Positions 27,401 through 35,220 of a DNA stretch of 64,000 bases are shown here, in pieces. The notes under the pieces were generated by a model, which saw only the letters and a program-made list of their open reading frames with translations, did not search any database and was not told the origin of the DNA. This DNA comes from Larkinella arboricola (GTDB lineage: Bacteria > Bacteroidota > Bacteroidia > Cytophagales > Spirosomataceae). Location of the stretch: contig NZ_QLMC01000007.1 in the NCBI RefSeq assembly GCF_003259745.1, positions 186,001-250,000 of the forward strand. The letters are read 5' to 3'. The translations under genes and the position numbers were made by a program. Every line of letters starts with the position of its first letter. The first letter of the stretch is position 1.

Positions 27401-28072
27401 TACTACGGTCCGGCGGTCGAAAGCGTTGAGGTGGAGGAAAACCAGAAACGGTTTATCAGTGAATACGCCAGCCGTTTGCCCGACGGACGCAATCTGTTTG
27501 AACGCCGGTGGTACGCGGGCCTGAAAGCCGGTTTTCTGATCGATAACCGGGACGACCGGGTGGTGCCGTCGCGCGGGATTTACTGGCGGACCGAACTCCG
27601 GGCCTACGACGGTATTTCGCACCTGGCCCGGAGCCTGACCCGCCTGCAATCCGATCTGGCGTTCTACGCCAGTTTGCGGCTGCCTGCCACATTGACCATT
27701 GCCACGCGGCTGGGCGGGGGCGTTAATTTTACGGATTTTGAGTTTTTTCAGGCCAATACGCTCGGCGGTTTGTCGAACCTGCGGGGGTACCGGCGCACCC
27801 GGTTTGCGGGGCAAAGTACGCTGTACAACAACACCGAACTACGGCTGAAAGTCGCGACCCTGCGGACCTACCTGTTTCCGGCCTACCTGGGTCTGCTGGC
27901 GTTCAACGATGTCGGGCGGGTTTGGGTGAAGGGCGAAAACTCGCGGCACTGGCACCACGGCTACGGCGGGGGCGTCTGGCTGTCGCCGTATAAGCAAACG
28001 GTTATTTCGCTGCTATACGCCCTGTCGGAAGAAGAAAAACTGCCGGTGCTCCGGGTTGGTTTTCTGTTCTAG
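24440..28072 (+). CDS. Metallophosphoesterase with kinase-like middle and Omp85-type barrel
   Basis: A 1210-residue exported protein with three parts. A signal peptide (1-20) is followed by a calcineurin-like phosphoesterase at about 24-320 with the full metal set: GD 31-32, GDN 64-66, GNHD 106-109, GHH 207-209, GHDH 288-291. Residues about 400-840 are usually left unassigned but show a Gly-rich loop (RGGGMQT, 429-435), a Lys in RSVEK (455), DRH at 585-587 inside LFDLWLGDWDRHDDQW, and PRDRD at 608-612; this order resembles FAM20/HipA-type kinases (inference). About 860-1210 form an Omp85/surface-antigen barrel with LRGY at 1114-1117 and C-terminal Phe. It is probably co-transcribed with the lipoprotein upstream. 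Substrates unknown. Confidence 0.85.
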   Translation: MKRLYPALFLVFLLPQWLLAQSKPYTVFLLGDAGEPQPGGDAVLKTVQRQLQASGANSSIIYLGDNIYPRGLPDSAHTDRADAERRMRDQLAILDGFKGRAFVIPGNHDWQQGKREGWQRVRNQEAFVTAELGREDVFFPKGGCPGPVEIALNEELTLVLIDTQWWLHPWDKPEGESDCEAKDLPSFLLLLDDVLARNQNRKVVLAGHHPMYSHGEHGGYFTWKDHLFPLTNLKPNLYIPLPVIGSIYPGYRSLLGNIQDIPHPKYKLLRNGMVALLKKYRNVLYVNGHDHNEQLILRDSTYYLTSGSGSKSVDVKKGRNTLFASSAKGFARLDFDEKGQTRIRFFAPDGETGTVLYETTLQLPVKPKSVAENPAATVSQTTIASAQYEASPFHRLMLGDNYRNVWQAPITVPVLNLRQEAGGLKPLQRGGGMQTVSLRMQGQDGREYVLRSVEKYAENAVPESLRSGFVNDLVQDQISASHPYAALIVPRLADAAGVFHTNPKLVIVPDDSLLGPYRRTFARTLALFEERVDGNYENSGQFGGTRKIYSTTKLLDKLADDNDNRVDQRAVVRARLFDLWLGDWDRHDDQWRWASFKAGKGLVFKPIPRDRDQAFFVNMGLIPTIASRKWALPKFQGFSNTIRDVPGLAFNARYFDRSFLTEPSLDDWLQMADSLSRQLTDTAIDEALKQLPEAAYRETAATIKARLQSRRTDLPRYASELYRFLARTVDVTGSDKRERFGVERHPDGAMTVTVYKLKKEGDLGDLLYRRVFNPDETREVRLYGWGGDDEFVVQGESRKGILLRIIGGKGKDRITDQSKVSGIFRKTIVYDTKKTVTETGSETRLRLSDKPTINAYDRMAFKYDVLLPQVSVQYNPDDGLFLGGGVLYRKNGFRKEPFAQQHRFVANHAFATDAFNFNYDGIFTDLIGTADLRLDADIQAPNYVSNFFGLGNQTVFDKSKGISYYRTRFENIALGAFLEHKVGSMRLYYGPAVESVEVEENQKRFISEYASRLPDGRNLFERRWYAGLKAGFLIDNRDDRVVPSRGIYWRTELRAYDGISHLARSLTRLQSDLAFYASLRLPATLTIATRLGGGVNFTDFEFFQANTLGGLSNLRGYRRTRFAGQSTLYNNTELRLKVATLRTYLFPAYLGLLAFNDVGRVWVKGENSRHWHHGYGGGVWLSPYKQTVISLLYALSEEEKLPVLRVGFLF

Positions 28073-28073
28073 G

Positions 28074-29405
28074 TCAGGACAGTTTGTAAAGCTCCACGCC
28101 CGCTTCCATACCCCTGACATCCACGACGCCAAGCTGTTCTGTCAGAGCCGGGTGGAAGTCGGAGAGGTCGTTGATTACGTCCTGCGAAACCAGCATGTTG
28201 GTCCCGTATTCCTTGTTCAACTGTTCGATGCGGGCGGCCAGAATCACGACGTTGCCCGTAATCGAAAACTGCTGACGGGTTTCGGTGCCGATGTTGCCGA
28301 TGACGGCGTCGCCCACGTGCACCCCAATGCCGACGCTGGTGGGAATAATGCGGTCTTCCTGAACGGCTTTCCTGATTTCGGCAATGATTTCGAGCCCGGC
28401 TTTAACGGCATTTTCGGCGGGGTTGCTGAGCGGAATCGGGGCACCAAAAGTGATCATGCAGCCATCGCCCAGAAACTGGTTGACAATCCCGCCGTGGCGG
28501 TTGACAATCTCGACAATGATGCTGAAAAAGGAGTTCTGGTAGGCCACTACTTCGTCGGCGGTGTGTTTGTCGGCGTATTTGGTAAAATTCCGGATGTCCA
28601 GAAACAGAACGCTGACCTTCATGTGCTGGCTTTTCAGCATTCCTTTCTCCTTAATAATCAGGTCTGCAATTTCCGGCGACACCTGCTGACCGAAGAATGT
28701 GATCAGTTGATTCTGTGTTTCGCTTCGTTCGATGGAGCTTTGAATACTGATCTGAATTTGCCGCGAAACATAACCGGCGCAGATTCCGCAGAGCAGAAAG
28801 ATAAGCGACTTGACAATGTAGGCAAATGAGGTGGTCAGGTACAGACTAAAAGACCCCGCCAGCATCGACGGTTCTTCCAGGAGGTAAAAACTCAGGAGCA
28901 GAAACTCGATGCACGCAATCAAACCGGTATAGAACGAAATCCAGAAGTTGAGCCGGAGGGTGGAAAGGATGATGAAAAAGTAGTATAGCGTGGCCAGGGG
29001 CGATAGCATGACCAGAATGGGATGGTCGAATTTATCCGAAAGCAGGTACAGCAGCAGCGTCAGCGCCGAAATTTCGAAGGTGGCATTGAGGTACTTCACC
29101 GACTGCGGAATGGTAAATTCTTTCTGGCCCCAGACTCGAAACATGTTCCACATATTCAGTTCGTAGAGCGACATGAAGGCCAGAAAGGGGAGGACCACCT
29201 GCATGATTTCAGTCTTGGCCTGCTGGGGATACGAAGCGAGTGGCAGGGTCAGGTAAAAGAAAAGCGTTAGAATCAGACCAACAAAAAATACGCCCGCCAG
29301 CAGACCCGCCCGTTGTTTTTCGCGCCGAAGATTTTCCTGGGAAAAGGTAAGGTTGAAATACGGGCTGATTTTCGCCTTATCCCGCTGGTGGTAAATAAAT
29401 GTCAT
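28074..29405 (-). CDS. Membrane class III adenylate/guanylate cyclase-like protein
   Basis: A 443-residue protein with six N-terminal membrane helices (about 33-53, 68-85, 105-122, 128-148, 155-176, 188-212) and a cytoplasmic class III cyclase domain (about 260-443). Metal-binding Asp residues are kept (D270 in LFLDIRNFT; D314 in FLGDG) and so is the transition-state Arg (R392). However, the base-specifying Lys position is Gln (Q310), Thr/Asp is Ser (S381), the GD pair is GN (N385) and the catalytic Asn position is Ile (I388). The product nucleotide is therefore uncertain. Its stop lies 1 bp from the stop of the convergent phosphoesterase gene. Confidence 0.88.
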   Translation of the reverse strand: MTFIYHQRDKAKISPYFNLTFSQENLRREKQRAGLLAGVFFVGLILTLFFYLTLPLASYPQQAKTEIMQVVLPFLAFMSLYELNMWNMFRVWGQKEFTIPQSVKYLNATFEISALTLLLYLLSDKFDHPILVMLSPLATLYYFFIILSTLRLNFWISFYTGLIACIEFLLLSFYLLEEPSMLAGSFSLYLTTSFAYIVKSLIFLLCGICAGYVSRQIQISIQSSIERSETQNQLITFFGQQVSPEIADLIIKEKGMLKSQHMKVSVLFLDIRNFTKYADKHTADEVVAYQNSFFSIIVEIVNRHGGIVNQFLGDGCMITFGAPIPLSNPAENAVKAGLEIIAEIRKAVQEDRIIPTSVGIGVHVGDAVIGNIGTETRQQFSITGNVVILAARIEQLNKEYGTNMLVSQDVINDLSDFHPALTEQLGVVDVRGMEAGVELYKLS

Positions 29406-29609
29406 AGCATCATGATCTCGTACTGTTTAGTAGACAATGCCGCCCACAAATAAATTCCATGTTGGGCAAACTGCCTAGTACTGAGGAGTGAAGCGACAAT
29501 TGCGGGGTGCGAAACGACAAACGGGGGTGGTGTACGCTTGATGCTGGCAACTGGGCAGGGCAATTCGGCGTAGTGGTGGGGTTTTCAAAGCAACCGGGTC
29601 CGCGCGTAG

Positions 29610-29963
29610 TCAACCGCCCAGCGCCCGTTTCAGAATGCCCCCCACGAAGCTGCCCACGAACGTCAGGCCGATGGAACCGTAGAGGCTGAACAGTTCAAGT
29701 TCCCGGTCGCCCCCGTTCCGGGGCGCACTGGCAAAAAAGAAATAGCCAATCAGCAGGATGGCAGCCTGAAGAATAGCCAGTAGCCAGCCTTTGCGCGGTT
29801 GAGCAAAGCCGATGGCCGCGGCTGAAATGGCGGCCAGCAGATACGGCCAGTGAACCACATCCGTTTCTTTGATCACAAAGAGTAAAACCAGGCTATTGAT
29901 TAGGGTGAAAACGCTGCTTATCAGTAGCTTCCGGTCAAAAAAAGAATCGTTTGGTTTGATCAC
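29610..29963 (-). CDS. Small four-helix membrane protein, unknown
   Basis: I do not recognise the family. The 117-residue product has four hydrophobic helices (about 13-30, 38-55, 60-76, 92-112) and a short polar loop (ASAPRNGGDRELELF) before the last one. The start is a GTG at 29963. It sits alone between the cyclase gene and the long leader of the first susC, with roughly 200 bp of non-coding DNA downstream that includes an imperfect GAAGCGACAA/GAAACGACAA repeat. Composition and length suit a real inner-membrane protein; function unknown. Confidence 0.55.
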   Translation of the reverse strand: MIKPNDSFFDRKLLISSVFTLINSLVLLFVIKETDVVHWPYLLAAISAAAIGFAQPRKGWLLAILQAAILLIGYFFFASAPRNGGDRELELFSLYGSIGLTFVGSFVGGILKRALGG

Positions 29964-30180
29964 GCCAATTACGGTTTGCTGTTGCTGGGTGCGACTAGAG
30001 AAACCTTTACTAAAATCCCCATACTACGCTAGCGCCGGAACCATCCTGAGTGGGTCCGGATTTACGCTCGAACGCGGACGCAAGTTAGCATTTGGTGCAA
30101 CGCCAGGGAAATCAATTTACGATGTACGTGCTGGATGATAATAATTATTTTTTTAATAAATAAAGTGCTAGAATTTTTTT

Positions 30181-30196
30181 GTTTAAAGGATTAAGC
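30181..30196. promoter_or_regulatory. Candidate operator, copy 1
   Basis: GTTTAAAGGATTAAGC, 14 of 16 bases identical to the copy at 30470. It lies directly upstream of the TAGTTTTG (-7-like) box at 30198-30205, where a bound regulator could block RNA polymerase. Confidence 0.45.
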
Positions 30197-30197
30197 A

Positions 30198-30205
30198 TAG
30201 TTTTG
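30198..30205 (+). promoter_or_regulatory. Candidate -7 promoter box for susC
   Basis: TAGTTTTG matches TAnnTTTG. A TTTG at 30178-30181 lies 16 bp upstream, one base short of the usual minimum spacing. It would give a leader of more than 450 nt. Confidence 0.4.
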
Positions 30206-30469
30206 GTTGCAATAAACAACAAATCGATCCTAAAAAAACACCGTTAATGAATACTACATTTTTATCAGGATGCTCATAAGCGTCAAGCCAGCGCCAAAAA
30301 GAAGCCCTTTTCAGATGAGGTATCGAACGTCTGATGGTCGAAAAATCGATCTGTTGCCACCCGTCCAGCAGTACGGCTGAAAAGTCATAATCCTATCCAC
30401 CCCGGTTGGTTAAGGGAGAATACCGTCAAAGTCTTCGTAAATGAGGATTTGATCCGGATATAATTCTTT

Positions 30470-30485
30470 GCTTAAACGATTAAGC
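30470..30485. promoter_or_regulatory. Candidate operator, copy 2
   Basis: GCTTAAACGATTAAGC: 6-bp inverted arms GCTTAA/TTAAGC around ACGA, with the central CG typical of LacI-type operators. It is about 195 bp upstream of the susC ATG. No LacI-type gene lies in the window. Confidence 0.5.
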
Positions 30486-30679
30486 GAGTCATTTCAATTG
30501 TCCTATATTCTAACCAAATGAGTAATGAAAACCTCCTTGTTCTCTCGCAGGAAACCACAAGCCTATGGTGCCTGCTTAGGTGCCTTCGTAACAGCCCAAC
30601 CGTCGGCCGCTCCTGATTAATTCCAGCCGTACTGTCTGTTTGCATCCTCTGATTCCTTAACAAAAATCCCTTTTCAATT

Positions 30680-33670
30680 ATGGTAAAATCTCTAAAACTC
30701 CTCTTTTTTCTGCTGCTTCTGGGGCCGGGTTACTCCTTCGCGCAGACCAACCGGGTGACCGGCAAAGTGACCGGACCCGACAATCAGGGACTTCCCGGCG
30801 TCAATATTCAGGTGAGCGGCACCACAACAGGTACCTCTACCGACGTGTCGGGTAATTTCTCGCTGAACGCGGCCAGCAATGCCTCGCTGGTTTTTTCCAA
30901 CATCGGTTATGTAAGCCAGACCATCCCTGTCAATGGCCGTTCGGTGATCAATGTTCAGATGGCCGAAGATCAGAAGACGCTCAGTGAAGTCGTGGTGGTG
31001 GGGTACGGTACGCAGCGCAAAACGGATGTAACCGGTGCCCTGACGGCCATCTCTACCAAAGAGTTTGCCCAGCAACCCGTTACCCGGCTGGATCAGGTTC
31101 TGCAGGGACGGGCTGCGGGGGTGCAGGTAACCCAGACCAACGGTGCCCCCGGGGGCGATGCCCGCATCCGGATTCGGGGCGCTAACTCCGTACTGGGCAA
31201 TAACAACCCGCTGTACATTGTCGATGGATTCGTAGGGGCCGATTTCAATTTTGTTAATCCGAACGATATTGAGACGATTCAGATTCTGAAAGATGCCGCT
31301 TCAACGTCGATATACGGAAGCCGTGGGGCGAATGGCGTGGTCATTATCACAACCAAAAAAGGCGCAAGAGGGCTGAAAGTAAATTACGAAGGCCAGTACG
31401 GTATTTCGGAGAACATCAAACGGTATGACGTGCTTCCGGCGGGCGAATTTGCCGAAATTGTGAACGCCCGGGCCACCGCAACCGGTTCGAACCTGCCGTT
31501 TACCGCCGATCAGATTGCGCAGTTCAGGCAGAACGGCGGAACCGACTGGCAAAGTCTGGTCTTCCGGACCGGAACCGGCCAGCAGCATCAGGTAACGCTG
31601 TCGGGTGGGGGCGAGAAAACCACGTTTTTAATTTCGGGCAACTACCTGAATCAGAACGGTATTGTGAATAACAGCGGTTTTAAACGCTACATTCTGCGTA
31701 CCAACCTGAACACCCAGATCAATAACGACCTTTCGTTTCGGATTAACCTGTGGGGAACGCGGTCGCAGAACCACAACACGCTCGACGGGGGTGCTATCGT
31801 GCAGGCGCTGGCCTGGGCGCCCACCACACCCGCCTACGGTTCTGACGGTCAGCCGACGTTCACGGACCCCATCGGTTCGGTCTTCCGGAACCCGCTGGAT
31901 TTTCTGTACGACCAGTCCATCGACGCCAACCGGTCGAGCATCAACCTGAATGGGGGCCTGAACTACAAACTGCCCATCAAGGGTTTTTCGGTGGATTTGC
32001 AGTATGCGGTTAATTACCTGAATGCGCAGAACCTGAACTTCACGGGCAAGCGGTTGTCCAACAACGTGCCGAATGCCAACCGGTACTCGTCGGAACAGAT
32101 TACGCTGCAAAACACCAACACGCTGAACTACGACCTGAAAGTGGGCGATCACTCCATCAACGCCGTGGCCGTACTGGAAACGCAGCAGTTCACGGATCGG
32201 AACTTTAACGCGAGTGCGTCCGGGCTCCGGTTTCCGCAACTGGGCTACAACAACATCGGCGGCAATACCGCAGCGACGGTATCGTCGGGCTACCAGAAAT
32301 GGACGCTGCTCTCGCTGCTGGGTCGCGTCAACTATAGCTACAAAGACAAGTACCTGCTCACGGCGGCCGTTCGGCGGGATGGCTCGTCCAAATTCAGCGA
32401 GGATAACCGGCACAGTGTTTTCCCGTCATTAGCACTTGGCTGGCGGTTGTCGGAGGAGGAATTTATTAAAAATCTCGGCGTATTCAGCAACCTGAAACTG
32501 CGGGGAAGCTGGGGGATGACGGGTAGCCAGGCCATCAATCCCTACGCAACCCTGTCGACCTATGGAACCACTAATGTGGCCTTTAACAACTCAGCGGCTA
32601 CGGCTGGCGTAATTCTGGGCAATCCCGGTAATCCGGACCTCAAATGGGAAACTACGCGGCAGGTGGATGTGGGGCTGGAAATGGAATTCTGGAACGGGCG
32701 ACTCCGCATTGAAGCCGATTATTTCAAGAAAAACACGACCGATCTACTGCTGAACGTGGCCATTCCGAGCTATGCCGGGGGCGGTACCCAATACCGGAAC
32801 GTGGGCGAAATTGAAAACAAAGGCTTTGAGTTTTCCATCGGCGGAACACCCATCGACAAAGGCGGTATCCGGTGGGAAACCAACCTGAACTTTTCGACGC
32901 TGCAAAACCGTGTGATTAGTCTGGGCAACCTGCCTCGTTTGGGCACCGGTACGGGCGTGGGCGCGGGGATGTCGACCACCAACGAGTTTATGCTCATGCC
33001 GGGCGAACCGCTGGGGTCGTACTGGGGTCTGCGGTATCTGGGAACGTTCAAACCGAACGAAGCCGATCTGGCCGCCCGGTTTGGCCGCGTTCCGGGCGAT
33101 CCGCACTACGAAGACCTGAACGGCGACAATACCATCACCACCGACGACTTCCAGATTATTGGCCGGGCGTTTCCGAAAGCAACCGGCGGCTGGAACAACA
33201 CGATTTCGTATAAAGGCTTAACCCTGAACGTGTTCTTCAACGGGGTGTTTGGCGTCGATAAACTCAACTATACCCGGGCGGCTGCCCTGTCGGGTTCGGG
33301 GGATGCGCGGCAGTTCATTCTGTCCGAAATTCGGGATTACTACCGTCCGGGCAACGAAACCTCCGACATTCCGGCCTTTACGAGAACGTACCAGCCGTTT
33401 ACCCAATCGAGCCGGTTTCTGGAAAGTGGCTCCTTCGTTCGGCTGAAAAACGTCAGTCTTTCGTATAACGTGCCAAACAGTTTTCTCCGGAATAAAGCCA
33501 ACATTCGGGTCTTTGTCAGCGCAACCAACCTGCTGACGTTCACCGACTACAAAGGCCCCGATCCGGAGTCGGCGCGGGTGGGTTCGGGCACCGATACGGC
33601 CATCGGTATTGACTACGGTTCGTATCCCAACTCCAAAACGTATACGTTCGGCTTAAACCTCGGCTTCTAA
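30680..33670 (+). CDS. SusC/RagA family TonB-linked outer-membrane transporter
   Basis: TonB-dependent importer of glycan oligomers working with a SusD lipoprotein. The 996-residue product has a signal peptide (1-21, cleavage after SFA/Q), a CarboxypepD-reg domain (about 22-100, VTGPDNQGLPGVNIQVSGTTTG), a TonB-box-like EVVVVGYGTQ, a plug with PLYIVDG and SIYGSRGANGVVIITTKKG, and a 22-strand barrel ending in LNLGF. No STN domain is present, so it is not a signal-transducing FecA type. The SusD partner follows after 16 bp. No glycosidase is in this unit before the terminator at 35189. Confidence 0.96.
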   Translation: MVKSLKLLFFLLLLGPGYSFAQTNRVTGKVTGPDNQGLPGVNIQVSGTTTGTSTDVSGNFSLNAASNASLVFSNIGYVSQTIPVNGRSVINVQMAEDQKTLSEVVVVGYGTQRKTDVTGALTAISTKEFAQQPVTRLDQVLQGRAAGVQVTQTNGAPGGDARIRIRGANSVLGNNNPLYIVDGFVGADFNFVNPNDIETIQILKDAASTSIYGSRGANGVVIITTKKGARGLKVNYEGQYGISENIKRYDVLPAGEFAEIVNARATATGSNLPFTADQIAQFRQNGGTDWQSLVFRTGTGQQHQVTLSGGGEKTTFLISGNYLNQNGIVNNSGFKRYILRTNLNTQINNDLSFRINLWGTRSQNHNTLDGGAIVQALAWAPTTPAYGSDGQPTFTDPIGSVFRNPLDFLYDQSIDANRSSINLNGGLNYKLPIKGFSVDLQYAVNYLNAQNLNFTGKRLSNNVPNANRYSSEQITLQNTNTLNYDLKVGDHSINAVAVLETQQFTDRNFNASASGLRFPQLGYNNIGGNTAATVSSGYQKWTLLSLLGRVNYSYKDKYLLTAAVRRDGSSKFSEDNRHSVFPSLALGWRLSEEEFIKNLGVFSNLKLRGSWGMTGSQAINPYATLSTYGTTNVAFNNSAATAGVILGNPGNPDLKWETTRQVDVGLEMEFWNGRLRIEADYFKKNTTDLLLNVAIPSYAGGGTQYRNVGEIENKGFEFSIGGTPIDKGGIRWETNLNFSTLQNRVISLGNLPRLGTGTGVGAGMSTTNEFMLMPGEPLGSYWGLRYLGTFKPNEADLAARFGRVPGDPHYEDLNGDNTITTDDFQIIGRAFPKATGGWNNTISYKGLTLNVFFNGVFGVDKLNYTRAAALSGSGDARQFILSEIRDYYRPGNETSDIPAFTRTYQPFTQSSRFLESGSFVRLKNVSLSYNVPNSFLRNKANIRVFVSATNLLTFTDYKGPDPESARVGSGTDTAIGIDYGSYPNSKTYTFGLNLGF

Positions 33671-33686
33671 CCTCTTTCGACCATTC

Positions 33687-35165
33687 ATGAAAAAGATATT
33701 GCTATTTGTCCTTGTAGCCATGCTGGGAGCGGGCTGCAAAAATTACCTCGAAGAAGATACCACCGGGTTGCTCTACGGCCCCAATGTGCTGGCTACTCAG
33801 GACGGTCTGGAGTCGGCCCTGACGGGGGCTTATCGGGGTCTGGCCAACCAATGGGGCTACGGTTTCATTCACCCCTCGGCCAATGCCGCCACCATCGGCA
33901 GCGACGACGTGACTACCCACCCCGCCAGTAACAAAGCCGACTGGCGCGAGTTCGACCAGTTCAACGTATCGACCACCAACCAGCGGTCGGGAGCGGTATA
34001 CAACGGTTGTTACAAAGCCATTCAGGGTGCCAACAACGTCATCAACAATTACCAGAAAACGACGGGCACGAAAGCGACCATCGACATCATTGCCGGGGAA
34101 GCGTATTTTATCCGGGCTTTTTCCTACTACTGGCTGACGCGGTTTTACGGCAATATTCCACTGGTGACGGTGGGTGAATACTCGGCTGACCTGCTGACGA
34201 TCAAAAAATCGACCCCCGCTGAGGTGTACGCCCTGATTGTCGATGACCTGAAAAAAGCGGAAACCATGCTGCCCAACACCCGGCGCGATCCGGGTCGGCC
34301 CAACGTGGGGTCGGCCAAGGCATTTCTGGCCGATGTGTACCTGACGATGGCGGGCTGGCCGCTGAAGCAGGCCGACAAGTACGACCTGGCCGCGGCAAAA
34401 GCCAAAGAAGTCATTGACAACCGGGCTACGTACGGTTTTGCCCTGATGCCGACGTTTGCCGAAGTCTTCGCGAATGATCCCGCTGTGGCTATTCTTCCCG
34501 AATCCGTGTTCCAGATCAACGGTTTTACGGGCAGCAGCGGTACGGCCAATGCGACCTACGGTAGCACAACCATGCCGGGTGAAGAAGGCGGCTGGGATGA
34601 TATGTTTGCCGAACTGAATTTCTTCCGGGATTTTCCGGCCGGTCCGCGCAAAGACGCAACGTTCCGCACCGAATTTGGCCTGGGCGCAACCAAAATTCCC
34701 TGGCAGCAAAGCCTGACCAAACACCCGTACTACCAGAAATGGTACATCAAGGGCAACCTCGTTACCTCCAGCGTTTCATTGCCCTCCGTCATGATGCGCT
34801 ACGCCCACGTGCTGACCATCTACGCCGAGGCCAAAGCGCGCGGCACGGGCGGACCGGACCAGGCAGCTTACGATGCCTTGAATCAGGTTCGGCTGCGGGG
34901 CTTACCGGCGGGGGCCAAACCGCTGACTCCGGCCGACGGGCTGACGGCCGCCCAGTTTGCTGATGCCGTGGTGCAGGAACGGGCCTGGGAGTTTGCCTGC
35001 GAGCGGACCCGCTGGTTCGATCTGATTCGGCTGGAACGGGTCGAAGCCGCCAACGCGGCCAAAAGCCCGGAGGACCTGCAACCGATCAAAGCCATTACCA
35101 AGGCTAACTACTGGTTCCCGTTGCCGTATTCGGATACGTCGATTAACCCGAATCTGAATCAGTAA
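33687..35165 (+). CDS. SusD/RagB family nutrient-binding lipoprotein
   Basis: Surface-exposed lid of the SusCD importer that binds the ligand. The 492-residue protein starts with a lipoprotein signal (MKKILLFVLVAMLGAGC, lipobox GAGC), then the NYLEEDTTG segment. A TPR-like helical scaffold contains YFIRAFSYYWLTRFYGNIPLV, a highly conserved SusD block, and the C-terminal half carries QERAWEFACERTRWFDLIRL, the second hallmark. It ends with the typical PYSDTSINPNLNQ. It is coupled to the susC at 30680 and followed by a strong terminator. Confidence 0.96.
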   Translation: MKKILLFVLVAMLGAGCKNYLEEDTTGLLYGPNVLATQDGLESALTGAYRGLANQWGYGFIHPSANAATIGSDDVTTHPASNKADWREFDQFNVSTTNQRSGAVYNGCYKAIQGANNVINNYQKTTGTKATIDIIAGEAYFIRAFSYYWLTRFYGNIPLVTVGEYSADLLTIKKSTPAEVYALIVDDLKKAETMLPNTRRDPGRPNVGSAKAFLADVYLTMAGWPLKQADKYDLAAAKAKEVIDNRATYGFALMPTFAEVFANDPAVAILPESVFQINGFTGSSGTANATYGSTTMPGEEGGWDDMFAELNFFRDFPAGPRKDATFRTEFGLGATKIPWQQSLTKHPYYQKWYIKGNLVTSSVSLPSVMMRYAHVLTIYAEAKARGTGGPDQAAYDALNQVRLRGLPAGAKPLTPADGLTAAQFADAVVQERAWEFACERTRWFDLIRLERVEAANAAKSPEDLQPIKAITKANYWFPLPYSDTSINPNLNQ

Positions 35166-35188
35166 ACGGCCATCTATAAATCTAGTTC

Positions 35189-35220
35189 AGCCCGCTTTTT
35201 TCAAAAAGGCGGGCTTTTTT
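35189..35220 (+). terminator. Intrinsic terminator after the first susCD pair
   Basis: AGCCCGC / GCGGGCT 7-bp GC stem extended by T/A pairs around TTCAA, followed by six T residues. It separates the first SusCD unit from the second. Confidence 0.9.

Larger units (their letters stand above)
29964..30679 (+). other. 716-bp intergenic leader of the first susC
   Basis: No convincing large gene. The stretch 30130-30260 is strongly AT-rich. It holds two near-identical palindromic sites (30181-30196 and 30470-30485), a TAGTTTTG box at 30198-30205, and a 31-codon open frame at 30525-30620. A direct repeat GGTGCCT occurs twice near 30567-30582. The length suggests a regulated, possibly long 5' leader. 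Confidence 0.6.

Noticed and set aside
29869-30138. 89-codon plus-strand frame before the first susC
   Set aside because: It overlaps the start of the minus-strand membrane protein and has no recognisable features.
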